Origin: Tillus elongatus
Lineage: Eukaryota; Arthropoda; Insecta; Coleoptera; Cleridae
DNA length: 64,000 nt
NCBI GenBank assembly: GCA_964006375.1
Contig: OZ023270.1
Span: 57,414,536-57,478,535 of the forward strand
Reading direction: 5' to 3'
Shown: positions 9,006 through 18,055 of the stretch, one piece after another
Layout of the letters: each line of letters opens with the position of its first letter
How positions within the stretch are numbered: position 1 is the stretch's first letter
The notes under the pieces: model-generated
What the model was told of the DNA's origin: nothing
Database searches by the model: none
The model's input: only the letters and a program-made list of their open reading frames with translations
Position numbers and translations under genes: made by a program

Positions 9006-10163
9006 ATGAAGATTATAAATACATATAAAACCAAAACCAATGAGGCTCGAGGAGTGGCTCCGGCTACAGACTTGAGCCTTGAGTCTATCCCGGAAACGGA
9101 GACGAGCCAGGGTGCGGCAGCGGACTCTGGAGGTCCCACGACCGGCGTAGATACGGGGGATCAGGGGGTAGCTTCGGCCAGAGACCTGTCCCCGACACCC
9201 AAGCTGGAGGCTGGGTCCCACCGGAGGGCGGCGAGCTCCGCGGACTCCGGGGGCCCCCCCACCAGTGAGGACTCTACTGTTAGAGTAGAGGGACTGCCCC
9301 GGCAGTCCAAGCGTCTTTCCGGGGCGCAAAGAAAGAAGCTCCGGAGGGCGCAAAAAATGGCGGCCGGGACCTGGACGGTCGAGAAACCTGTAAAGGCGCA
9401 AGAGGGGAGTGCGGGTCAGAAGAGGACGCGCTCGAACTCTAGCACGCCCACTACAGACAGACGTTCCAAAAGGGCCAGGGTGCCTGTAAAGGCGCAAGAG
9501 GAGAGTGCGAGTCGGAAGACGCCGCGCTCTGGCTCTAGCACGCCTACTACAGACAGACCTCCCAAAGGAACTAAGGCCGGAACACCGGCGCAGACTGGCT
9601 CTTACAGGGAGGCTGCGGAGGGCCTCGGGATGGCGGTGATTGACAGACGCCATCCTGAGGTCACGCTAGACCAGGGGAAGGCGGACCTGATCCAGGCTGC
9701 GGTGGTAGCTGCAGTGGACTCTCTTCAGGAAGGGAAGAGCCCGCCTCAGTTCCACCGGACGCGCCTGACGGGGGGCATCCTCTGGATAACCTGTGCCGGC
9801 CCGCAGTCGCGGGACTGGCTGCGGAAAACGATCGGGGGCCTCGGTCAGATTTGGGAGGGGGCGGACTTGACAGCCGTCGAGCCCAAGGAACTCCCAAAGA
9901 GACGCAAGGTCCTCGTACGGATCCCTGACACCGTCCCGCAGGAGACGGTGATCAGCAGACTTAAGATCCAGAACCCTGAACTGGGGACGCAACACTGGTC
10001 GGTTCTAAGCAGGAAGGCAGAGGAGAAAGGACAGACGCTCGCCTTCTCGATCGACCCGACATCTTACAGAGCCCTTGAAGGAACCTCCTTCAAGGCATTC
10101 TGGGGCATGGGAAGGGTTAGCTTCCGCCCACTGGGGAAGCAATTAAGGGTTAATGGGACTTAG
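9006..10163 (+). CDS. ORF1 protein of the R1/LOA-type retrotransposon (DUF4780-like)
   Basis: A 385-residue protein. Residues 1 to about 200 are low-complexity, rich in Ser, Thr, Arg, Lys and Gly with two near-repeats (VKAQEGSAGQKRTRSNSSTP and VKAQEESASRKTPRSGSSTP), and probably disordered and nucleic-acid binding. From about residue 205 to the end it resembles the DUF4780 domain found in ORF1 or gag-like proteins of insect non-LTR elements: TGGILWITCAGPQSRDWL, a central ELPKRRKVLVRIP, then a SRLKIQNPEL..QHW pattern. No CCHC zinc knuckle is visible, unlike many R1-clade ORF1 proteins. The expected role is packaging element RNA into a ribonucleoprotein. The start ATG at 9006 is the first in the frame. 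The end overlaps the ORF2 start (ATGGGACTTAG), suggesting termination-reinitiation or frameshifting for ORF2 expression. Functional assignment is by family resemblance. Confidence 0.85.
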   Translation: MKIINTYKTKTNEARGVAPATDLSLESIPETETSQGAAADSGGPTTGVDTGDQGVASARDLSPTPKLEAGSHRRAASSADSGGPPTSEDSTVRVEGLPRQSKRLSGAQRKKLRRAQKMAAGTWTVEKPVKAQEGSAGQKRTRSNSSTPTTDRRSKRARVPVKAQEESASRKTPRSGSSTPTTDRPPKGTKAGTPAQTGSYREAAEGLGMAVIDRRHPEVTLDQGKADLIQAAVVAAVDSLQEGKSPPQFHRTRLTGGILWITCAGPQSRDWLRKTIGGLGQIWEGADLTAVEPKELPKRRKVLVRIPDTVPQETVISRLKIQNPELGTQHWSVLSRKAEEKGQTLAFSIDPTSYRALEGTSFKAFWGMGRVSFRPLGKQLRVNGT

Positions 10164-13100
10164 GTTCCTTCAGGTCAACCTCCAACACAGTAGGGCAGCC
10201 ACGGCCGGACTACTAATGGCTCTGAGGAACACGGATGTGGCCCTCATCCAGGAACCGTACTCCTACAAAGGAGAGATCAAGGGACTCGGCGGAGCTAATG
10301 GAAAGCTCATCTACAGCAGGTCCAGCGAGAATCCGAGGGCCTGCATTTTTGTCAGGGAAGGGATAGAGTTTCTCCCTCTAATGAATTTCTGTTCCAGGGA
10401 CCTGGCAACGATCAAAATCCGATGTGGAGGAGCGGATGGGCTGAGGGACATTACTGTCGCGTCAGCCTATCTGCCAGGGGACAGCACGGACCCTCCTCCA
10501 CCCAACGAATTGGAGCAGCTGATGGTGGGTAGCAGAGCAGGTGGATGGCAGACCATCATCGGCATGGATGCGAATGCGCACCATGAGTTGTGGGGTAGCT
10601 CGGACACAAACTCTAGGGGTGAGGCACTTTTACAATTCTTTATGAAATTTAATTTAGACATATTGAATAGAGGTAATAAACCGACATTCGTCACAACACG
10701 GCGTGAGGAAGTTTTAGACCTAACAGTTTCCACCCAGTTTCTGGGTGACTTTGTTAAAAGCTGGGCTGTGTCTGGGGAAGTGAGTAGCTCAGACCACAGA
10801 TACATCCGGTTTGAAATCGCCAAAGTCGAAAGAGAAACGGTATGGTACCGGGACCCCCGCAAGGCGGACTGGGAAGCCTACAGGGCAGACCTAGCTGTGG
10901 AACTGCGGGGGGTTGAGAGGGCCATAAGGGATTCAATAGACCTCGAGATTGCAGCAGTCCAATTGCGAGACGCAATTACCTCGGCCTATAACGCCAACTG
11001 CCCCCTGAAAATGAGGGTGTCCACCAGGAACGTCCCATGGTGGAACGAGGACCTCAGGCAAAGGAGGACGGAGGTTCGTAAGCTGTTTAACGCGGCCAAA
11101 AGGTCGGGAGCATGGGATGAATATAGACAGGCCCTATCGACCTATAACAAAAGACTGAGGGACGCCAAGAAGGAGTCGTGGAGGAGGCACTGCGAAGAAG
11201 TGGAAAACACGTCCGAGAGTGCTCGACTACACAAGATCCTGTCTAAGGGCCCTCAGACTAACATAGGCTCCCTTAGAACACCCACGGGAGGCTTTACAAG
11301 CTCGGGGGAGGAAACTATGGAAATTTTACTCCAGACGCACTTCCCCGGCTGTAACATAATAAACCAATCACCTCCGGACTGGGAACACTCAGAAATAGAG
11401 GCGCCTTATAGGCGGGCATCTAGAGTAGACTGGACAGTCGCTAAAGAGGTGGTTACCTGGAGCAAAATCAGATGGGCCATTAACAGCTTTAAGCCATACA
11501 AATCGCCGGGATTTGATGGAATAATGCCCATCATGCTCCAACAGGGGATAGATATACTGGCGCCGGTGCTTACCCTCATTATGAGGGCCAGCCTGGCTCT
11601 GGGGTACATTCCGAGGGCATGGAGACTGGCCAGGGTTGTATTTATTCCTAAACCTGGGCGTCCAACAGACCAGGCAAAGTCCCTGAGGCCAATAAGTCTC
11701 ATGTCCTTCTTGCTGAAAACAGTGGAAAAACTGCTCGACCGGCACATTAGGGGCGGTGTACTGGAAGCATATCCTCTACACTGCGGACAATATGCATACA
11801 GAGCAGGATTCTCAACAGAAACAGCACTGCACCAACTGGTGCTGAAACTGGAGAATACGCTGGAGAACAAGGAGGTGGCGCTGGGGGCCTTCCTAGACAT
11901 AGAGGGGGCCTTTAGCAACACCTCGTTCGGATCGGTTCTGGCAGCTGCCCTGGAGCGTGGAATAGAGGAGACCTGCTGCAGGTGGATCGGTTCCATGCTC
12001 AGGGACAGGGCGGTGTTCACCTCACTCGCGGGAGGGACTCTGCTGGCGGGGGTCGCGGCGGGGTGTCCGCAGGGGAGCGTTCTGTCTCCCTTGCTCTGGT
12101 GTCTAGTCGTGGACGGCCTGCTGGGGAGGCTCTCGGGAGGGGGGTATGAGGTACAGGGCTATGCGGACGACATTGTCATCATAGTCCGAGGAAAGGTCAC
12201 ACAGGCAGTGTGGGAGCGTATGCAGACTGCACTGAAAGTGGTGGAAGGGTGGACGGTTGATCAAGGGCTCGGGGTGAGCCCCGAGAAAGCAACCGTCGTG
12301 CCGTTTACGAGGAGGAGGAAGTGTGAAAGCCACAGAACTCTCACTCTATACGGTAGGAGCGTTCCAATGGCCAGGGAGGTAAAATATCTTGGGGTCGTAT
12401 TGGACTCTAAGCTAACCTGGAATGGTCACATTGGAAAAATACTGCGTAAGGCAGTCATGACCTTAGCCGTCACTAGGCGGCTATATGGAAAAACGTGGGG
12501 ACTAAGACCTAGTATGGCCCACTGGCTGTACACAAGGGTGGTCAGACCATCGTTAACATATGCGGCACTGGTCTGGTGGCCTAAGGTGACACAATCCAGT
12601 GCCAAACAAAAACTAGGCAAGATCCAAAGGATGGCTTGCCTAGGCATCACAGGGGCCATGTCTTCAACCCCAACAGCCGCCATGGAGGTGTTGCTGGATC
12701 TACCCCCCCTACACTTCGTTATTATGGGAGAGGCCAGGCTAGGACTATACAGACTAGCCTGCAATGGTAGACTGAAGATCAACCCAGGCTTCAGGGGCCA
12801 CTGCAAAATTCAGGAGATCGTGAAGGAACCCATGCTTGAAATGAGGTCAGACTTCGCGAGCCCGCGAATGTGCAGGGAAAACAACTTCACAGTGGAAATC
12901 CCTGATCGCGGGGCATGGCGGGAGGAGACACCGGGCATACCACGGGACGCGCTCGTCTGGTTCACGGACGGATCTGGCGGGGAGCGTGGGACGGGGGCAG
13001 GTGTTTACTCGGAAGGACCGAGGGTAAGTCACAGTATTTCCCTCGGAGCCCATGCAACGGTGTTTCAGGCCGAGATGTACGCCATCCTGCACTGTGTGCG

Positions 13101-13797
13101 GGAGAACAAGAGGAGGGGCTACACCAACAAGCGGATCCTCATAGCCACAGACAGCCAGGCAGCCCTTAAGGCACTAAGTAGCCCACGGGTAAATTCCTGG
13201 CTGGTGAGTGAGTGTCGAGACGAGACGAGCGACCTGGCTGGGCAGAATGAGGTGACCCTCATCTGGGTGCCGGGTCACTCGGGGGTCAAAGGCAATGAAG
13301 AAGCTGACAGTCTCGCAAAGAGGGGGTCAGCAGAACCATTTATGGGACCAGAACCGGCTCTGGGCGTGTCAAAGAGCACTGCCAGGGGAGCCATTAAGTC
13401 CTGGGTCAGAAACCAACACAAGGTGTACTGGGCGGACTGTCCAGGGCTCAGACATGGGAAGTCAATAATTGACGGACCCAGTTCAAAGAGAGCTGTGGAG
13501 CTGCTAAACCTTAGCAGAGGACAGCTCAGAAACACAACAGGTCTCTTGACGGGACACATGGCCGTCAAGAAACACCTACATAAAATGGGGCGGTTCGAAG
13601 AGGACCTCGCATGCAGACTCTGCGGCGAGGGGGAGGAATCAGCCCAGCACATCTTGTGCGAGTGTATAGCTCTGGACCGGAAAAGACAACTGATCTACGG
13701 TCACTCTAGACCGGAGACAGAGCAATATAAAACTTCACCCTACCAATCGCTGTGCAGACTAGTTCAAGGCACAGTGATTTTGGAATGGGTGGAGTAA
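10153..13797 (+). CDS. ORF2 polyprotein: APE endonuclease, reverse transcriptase, RNase H
   Basis: A 1214-residue protein with no internal stop. The N-terminal APE-type endonuclease shows VNLQHSRAAT near the start, LIQEPY at about 31-36, GMDANAHH, and SSDHRYI with the catalytic SDH near residue 214. The reverse transcriptase shows FKPYKSPGFDGIMP, VVFIPKPGRPTD, SLRPISLMSFLLKTVEKLLD, GCPQGSVLSPLLW, and YADD at residues 670-673 (12160-12171). An RNase H domain follows with WFTDGSG (Asp 939), the AEMYAIL Glu, ATDSQAAL (Asp 1000) and WVPGHSGVKGNEEADSLAKR from 1038. The C terminus has a zinc knuckle CRLCGEGEESAQHILC near 1154. The protein nicks the target DNA and primes cDNA synthesis there. All catalytic residues I looked for are present. 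EN-RT-RNase H with a preceding ORF1 fits the R1/LOA/I group; the exact clade is not certain. Confidence 0.95.
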   Translation: MGLRFLQVNLQHSRAATAGLLMALRNTDVALIQEPYSYKGEIKGLGGANGKLIYSRSSENPRACIFVREGIEFLPLMNFCSRDLATIKIRCGGADGLRDITVASAYLPGDSTDPPPPNELEQLMVGSRAGGWQTIIGMDANAHHELWGSSDTNSRGEALLQFFMKFNLDILNRGNKPTFVTTRREEVLDLTVSTQFLGDFVKSWAVSGEVSSSDHRYIRFEIAKVERETVWYRDPRKADWEAYRADLAVELRGVERAIRDSIDLEIAAVQLRDAITSAYNANCPLKMRVSTRNVPWWNEDLRQRRTEVRKLFNAAKRSGAWDEYRQALSTYNKRLRDAKKESWRRHCEEVENTSESARLHKILSKGPQTNIGSLRTPTGGFTSSGEETMEILLQTHFPGCNIINQSPPDWEHSEIEAPYRRASRVDWTVAKEVVTWSKIRWAINSFKPYKSPGFDGIMPIMLQQGIDILAPVLTLIMRASLALGYIPRAWRLARVVFIPKPGRPTDQAKSLRPISLMSFLLKTVEKLLDRHIRGGVLEAYPLHCGQYAYRAGFSTETALHQLVLKLENTLENKEVALGAFLDIEGAFSNTSFGSVLAAALERGIEETCCRWIGSMLRDRAVFTSLAGGTLLAGVAAGCPQGSVLSPLLWCLVVDGLLGRLSGGGYEVQGYADDIVIIVRGKVTQAVWERMQTALKVVEGWTVDQGLGVSPEKATVVPFTRRRKCESHRTLTLYGRSVPMAREVKYLGVVLDSKLTWNGHIGKILRKAVMTLAVTRRLYGKTWGLRPSMAHWLYTRVVRPSLTYAALVWWPKVTQSSAKQKLGKIQRMACLGITGAMSSTPTAAMEVLLDLPPLHFVIMGEARLGLYRLACNGRLKINPGFRGHCKIQEIVKEPMLEMRSDFASPRMCRENNFTVEIPDRGAWREETPGIPRDALVWFTDGSGGERGTGAGVYSEGPRVSHSISLGAHATVFQAEMYAILHCVRENKRRGYTNKRILIATDSQAALKALSSPRVNSWLVSECRDETSDLAGQNEVTLIWVPGHSGVKGNEEADSLAKRGSAEPFMGPEPALGVSKSTARGAIKSWVRNQHKVYWADCPGLRHGKSIIDGPSSKRAVELLNLSRGQLRNTTGLLTGHMAVKKHLHKMGRFEEDLACRLCGEGEESAQHILCECIALDRKRQLIYGHSRPETEQYKTSPYQSLCRLVQGTVILEWVE

Positions 13798-13883
13798 GAC
13801 TAGGGGTATGCACAATCAACCAAGGGTTGCGGTGCTATCGGGGCGGCAAGGCCGCGGACGAGCCCTGAGGGAACAAAAAAAAA
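13798..13883 (+). other. 3' UTR and A tail of the non-LTR element
   Basis: GC-rich 76 nt followed by about 10 A. No AATAAA signal is visible within it. Confidence 0.7.
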
Positions 13884-13896
13884 ATGGTATATTAGT
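13884..13896. repeat. 13-bp target site duplication, right copy
   Basis: Exact match to 8636-8648. Confidence 0.9.
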
Positions 13897-13959
13897 ATAA
13901 TATAGTATATGATTAAAGGAAATTAAAGGCTTTTTATTACCAGACAAATTTTATTCTCA

Positions 13960-14005
13960 AAACCCAACGCGTTTGAACACATTATCGTTCCATCCTCAGG
14001 GGTTT
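13960..14005 (-). ncRNA. Hammerhead-like motif of Penelope-terminal style
   Basis: On the minus strand: stem I AAACCC (14000-14005), canonical core CTGAGGA (13993-13999), a stem II in which GAAC can pair with GTTC, then CAAACGCGTT and stem I return GGGTTT (13960-13965). Stem I pairs perfectly over six bases, and ACGCGT is self-complementary as a short stem III. The expected G of the GAAA core is missing or C, so this copy is probably inactive. An AAACGCGTTGGG-type tail is typical of hammerheads in Penelope-like terminal repeats; that link is from memory. Confidence 0.4.
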
Positions 14006-14035
14006 AAACAAATTTCCTGTCTCAATTACAGAAAT

Positions 14036-14475
14036 ATGCTATATGAAATGTTGTAAAAGTTTGGCTTTTCATCCATTGTCTTCAGGATCCCAAACAAAAG
14101 TTGTGTAAAACAGAAAGGCAGGAATATCACAAGACCTGAAGAAATCAGAGGATGAATGCCTAGAAAGTTGCTATATGAAATGTTGTAAAAGTTTGGCTTT
14201 TCATCCATTGTCTTCAGGATCCCAAACAAAAGTTGTGTAAAACAGAAAGGCAGGAAAATCACAAGACCTGAAGAAATCAGAGGATGAATGCCTAGAAAGT
14301 TGCTATATGAAATGTTGTAAAAGTTTGGCTTTTCATCCATTGTCTTCAGGATCCCAAACAAAAGTTGCGTAAAACAGAAAGGCAGGAAAATCACAAGACC
14401 TGAAGAAATCAGAGGATGAATGCTTAGAAAGTTGCTATATGAAATGTTGTAAAAGTTTGACTTTTCAACTATTGT
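14036..14475. repeat. 132-bp minisatellite, about 3.3 copies
   Basis: Units begin at 14038, 14170, 14302 and 14433 (GCTATATGAAATG), giving periods of 132, 132 and 131 bp. Copies differ by a few bases only; the last decays after about 40 bp. Because 132 is divisible by 3, a repetitive open frame exists on the minus strand, which I do not consider a gene. Confidence 0.9.
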
Positions 14476-14881
14476 TTGCAGAACAATCCTCTTGCGACAT
14501 TTTCTTTACATAATTCGTATTTGTTTCAGGTTGTTTATCTAAATGTTGCAAACTTTGACGGTTCAAATCACGAATTTGACATTTTGAACCTTTTTTTTTG
14601 TCTTTTAACTTACAGACCTAGATTTTGGTACATGACTCCATGATTCACTCTTTGTACTAGAAACACGCGTACCAATTTGGTTGCCCTTACTTTGTTATCT
14701 CCGGAGATATAATTCTTTTCCCAAAGAAAACACAAAATTTTCCGGGAAAACCTGAACCGATTTTCCTGGCTGACGAACTTATCCAAGCCACTTACATAAG
14801 GAAGGTACTCAGAAATCTAATCAAAATCGGCTAATTATTTTTTGAGTTATTGGTATGATACACACACACACACTTACACAC

Positions 14882-14884
<3 letters not shown>
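14476..14884 (+). repeat. Composite repeat block B reading into a TA tract
   Basis: Contains the B landmarks in order: TTTTGACATTTTGAACC-like, AACTTACAGACCTAGATTTTGG-like (about 14610), TATCTCCGGAGATATAAT-like (about 14695), AACTTATCCAAGCCACTTA (about 14778), then a short CA run into the TA tract. Confidence 0.65.

Positions 14885-14972
<88 letters not shown>
14885..14972. repeat. (TA)n microsatellite
   Basis: About 88 bp of pure AT between block B (left) and block A (right). Confidence 0.95.
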
Positions 14973-14980
<8 letters not shown>

Positions 14981-15130
14981 ACATAAAGAAATTGAAACTA
15001 ACCTTGAGTATGGGTTCTAGGGGGCCTAGTACACCCACATTTGAACAATTTTTTTCAAAATTCAGAAGTCCGGGACTCCTCATTAGTGAAATAGTGAAAT
15101 TTTTTTGCATAATTTTATGTTATTTAAAAC
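14973..15130 (+). repeat. Composite repeat block A reading out of a TA tract
   Basis: Begins with AAATTGAAACTAACC, then TGGGTTCTAGGGGGCCTAG, then the CTCATTAGTGAAAT end. This is the clearest intact B-(TA)n-A arrangement. Confidence 0.65.
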
Positions 15131-17276
15131 GTTTGGTTTAAGTGACATTTTTGTTTTGGATATTAAACCATAAAATTATTTTTACGTTTTGAAATACCTA
15201 CAAAAAGATAATATTATTAGTTAGTATAAATGTCAATAAGTTTATAATTTATAAACAGCACTCGAATCTTACGCGCCAATCTAATAGTAGCCTGAATATT
15301 TAATAGATTTATAGTAGGCAGGTAGTATAAGTTCTTGAATAAAAAAAAGTATCAAAAATCAATGCCCAACGTGAAGGGGTTAGTGAACGTAAATTAGTTC
15401 TTATAATAGCCATAGCAGAGTCGGTCGGCTTTGACTGTCTGAAAAGGAGACTGACACTGGCAACCCATTTTCTAAAAAAAATTTTTCCTTAGTGAATGAT
15501 ACATCAGGTTTTCTGCACTCAGAGGTGAACAGTCTTATAATTAAATGTATCAGAATTCGTTTCTAGTAGACAACAGCGTATTATGAAAGTCATTACCCAG
15601 AAATAAGAAATTCCTCGAAGGATCTCAAAGAACATCAGACGAATTGCACAAGGAAGAATGGAATTTCGTAGGTGCAGACACCGATTAGATAATTATATAC
15701 GAGGTCCGAAAGATACCAATCACGAATTTCCGGAAATACTGTTTGAACTGTGAAGATATTTATTCGCGAGAAACACAGAACCGGCTTCGACTTGAAAACA
15801 CCGACACTAGAGACAATGCTTTGCGTTTCGAAGAAGAATGAAACAATTTATTGTTGCGTGATGAGTACGTCAATGATGAATCTCAAACATTCTTCAACCA
15901 ATTAAAAATAAATTATTTTTTAGTACAATCATTTCAAAAATTAAGTAGCGTTTGGTGCGATTGAAATTTTATTCCGTAAAATATGACTTAAGATATAATA
16001 GTTTTTTCTTTAAAAAATGTTGATTTATTTTTGCCGATAAATAAAATTCGATCATATTCGAAGTAAGAACACCTTGCGTTCTCAGTTACCGAAATTATCA
16101 AGGTGTTTGGTTTTCGAAATCTTTTAGGAAAACTTAAATATGATTGATTAAACATTTTGAGGATGTTCGGTAAATATGGAATACCTACCTATTTTTCTTT
16201 CACATCTGTAACATAGCAGCATAATTACTTGTTTAAATTCAGATATGAGTCTAAATACATAAACTATGTGGAAGAGATTATATAATTCGAGTCAGATCAA
16301 CCATATGAGACATTTGTGACCCACTGAGCAAGGTAATATTGCATTAACATTGCAGAATCTTTTCCAAAGCAAGTGTAAGTTTGATAGATTACTTGCAGAA
16401 AGCCTCCTGCAAGTTTGTTGCAAATGGCAAATCTTCCTTCCAGTGACTTTACATATGTAAGTGTTTCTTTTGTAACGTTACTGCAAGGTTACTGTAGTGA
16501 GCTGTTACAAACTTTCTTTATACTTACACATGTTACCTTACAGCAAGCTTCAATTTTAAAAGAACCTAGCAAAGTTGTAAAATTTAAACCTACATTTGCA
16601 ACTTATCTGCAATTGTATATATTATACATACAGTGCAAGTTTGTAACTTGGTATAATTCCCATTAATCTACTTCAGCTTTTTTCAAAAATGTTCGGAGTC
16701 AGATAATATTCTCAGTTACAATCTTTTCAAAAATGTATTATACAATTTGTGTCAAATGTCATTGATAACTTTTGTAAATGATAACCTTAGCTTTTTGTTG
16801 ACTATTTTTAAAGTACACATCAAGCGATACAAAACCACCAAATTTCAAATTTTTATTATAAATCTTGAGTTAAAAGCACGAAAAAAAATGGTGTAGTTAT
16901 GAATGAATAAAAAAATTAAATCTGCTGGTTTTATACAACTTCACATGTAAGGACTTTAAAAATAGTCAACAAAAACGTAGGGTTCATTTAAAGAAATTAT
17001 CGATGAAGTCATTTTTCAAATATGGTACATACTGTATAGATTTTTTAAAAGACTGCAACTTGAAATACTAACCAATGTGTCCAAGCATTTTTGAAAAAAA
17101 TAAACTGTATTTGATTAACTTAATTTATTTCAAGTTACAAACTAATAATGAATATAAGTATAAGTGTATTTATACATAATATATATTTCTTGTAAAACTG
17201 TAAAAAATGACTTAAGACAATGTTAATTAGAATAAAATCTTGATTACATAAAAAATTAAAGACTTACAACACATTT
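15131..17276. other. No recognisable feature
   Basis: AT-rich sequence. Short frames (for example 16415-16666) lack any recognisable domain and are probably chance. Confidence 0.5.
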
Positions 17277-17968
17277 CATTTCTGCTGATAGATAGATATA
17301 TAGACTTTATTGACCATCAAATGTACATGGTAAGTCACTGTCTTTATAAGTACCGGCTATAGTTACTCGATAGAGATAGTTAAGACATATAGCGAGCGTG
17401 TCCATGTTTAGCCTAAAATGCAGTTCTAGTCAAAACTCAGCGACAAAATAGATAACTTGAAATCGTGATATCGTTATTAATTGACGGATTTCAAAAATTC
17501 TTTTTTCTAAATGAATACCAATATATTTGATATTGTTTTACTAAATAACTCTTAGTCGTCTAGAAAAATGCGTGAAACACCAATAACAAAAACCAAGTCT
17601 TCCGCAGCATTACTTGTTTTGAGAGGCGAGAATTTTTTTAGCTTCTAAAATATATGGTAACATATGTTACATAAAATAAAGTCAACATATCAAATACTAT
17701 TGTGAAAAGAAATATCTAAAATGGTGCGTTCATTTCGATTTTAGAGAAAGTTTAATTAAGCAAACGTAAGAATATGCAATGGATAAATCAAGCGCAGGGA
17801 AATGAATACAACTTCACTGCGAAAATAGCTTATATATGGCGACAGTCTTTGAAAGTGTTCACGCATGTCTTAACTATCCCTATCGAGTAAGGATAGTACC
17901 GTCAATGTCTGTGTACATTCAAAAAGATTGAGTTAAAATAAAGCAAAATTATGACTACACTGAATTAC
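17277..17968. repeat. Possible small element with inverted homologous ends
   Basis: Around 17355-17405 and, inverted, around 17860-17905 is a shared ~45-bp stretch (TTACTCGATAGAGATAGTTAAGACAT versus its inverted, slightly diverged copy). This may mark a MITE-like unit. Termini and target duplication could not be defined. Confidence 0.3.

Positions 17969-18052
<84 letters not shown>
17969..18052. repeat. (TA)n microsatellite
   Basis: About 84 bp of pure AT, directly followed by TTGTCACGAAGTGACG. Confidence 0.95.

Positions 18053-18055
<3 letters not shown>

Larger units (their letters stand above)
8649..13883 (+). mobile_element. Full-length, apparently intact R1/LOA-group non-LTR retrotransposon (5.2 kb)
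   Basis: A 5235-bp unit bounded by an exact 13-bp target duplication. It begins GGGGTTAAGG, has a GC-rich 5' UTR (8649-9005) with a small hairpin (GGAGTC/GACTCC, about 8657-8680), two long ORFs overlapping by 11 nt, a short 3' UTR and a run of A (13874-13883). Both ORFs are uninterrupted, so this is the youngest-looking element in the window. It differs sharply from its surroundings in base composition (GC-rich) and in lacking stops. Confidence 0.92.

Noticed and set aside
8841..9653. 270-residue minus-strand frame opposite ORF1, and several frames opposite ORF2 (for example 11406-12020)
   Set aside because: Shadows of GC-rich real ORFs on the other strand; no recognisable domain.
14026..14394. 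122-residue minus-strand frame made of three identical 44-residue units
   Set aside because: It exists only because the minisatellite period (132 bp) is a multiple of three; no domain or start context supports it.
14842..15141. Long frames of alternating Ile-Tyr across TA tracts (also at 5829, 20353, 30074, 35312, 42086, 44105, 47412, 59977)
   Set aside because: They are translations of pure TA microsatellites, not genes.
16415..16666. Plus-strand 83-residue frame
   Set aside because: No domain, and composition as in surrounding AT-rich DNA.
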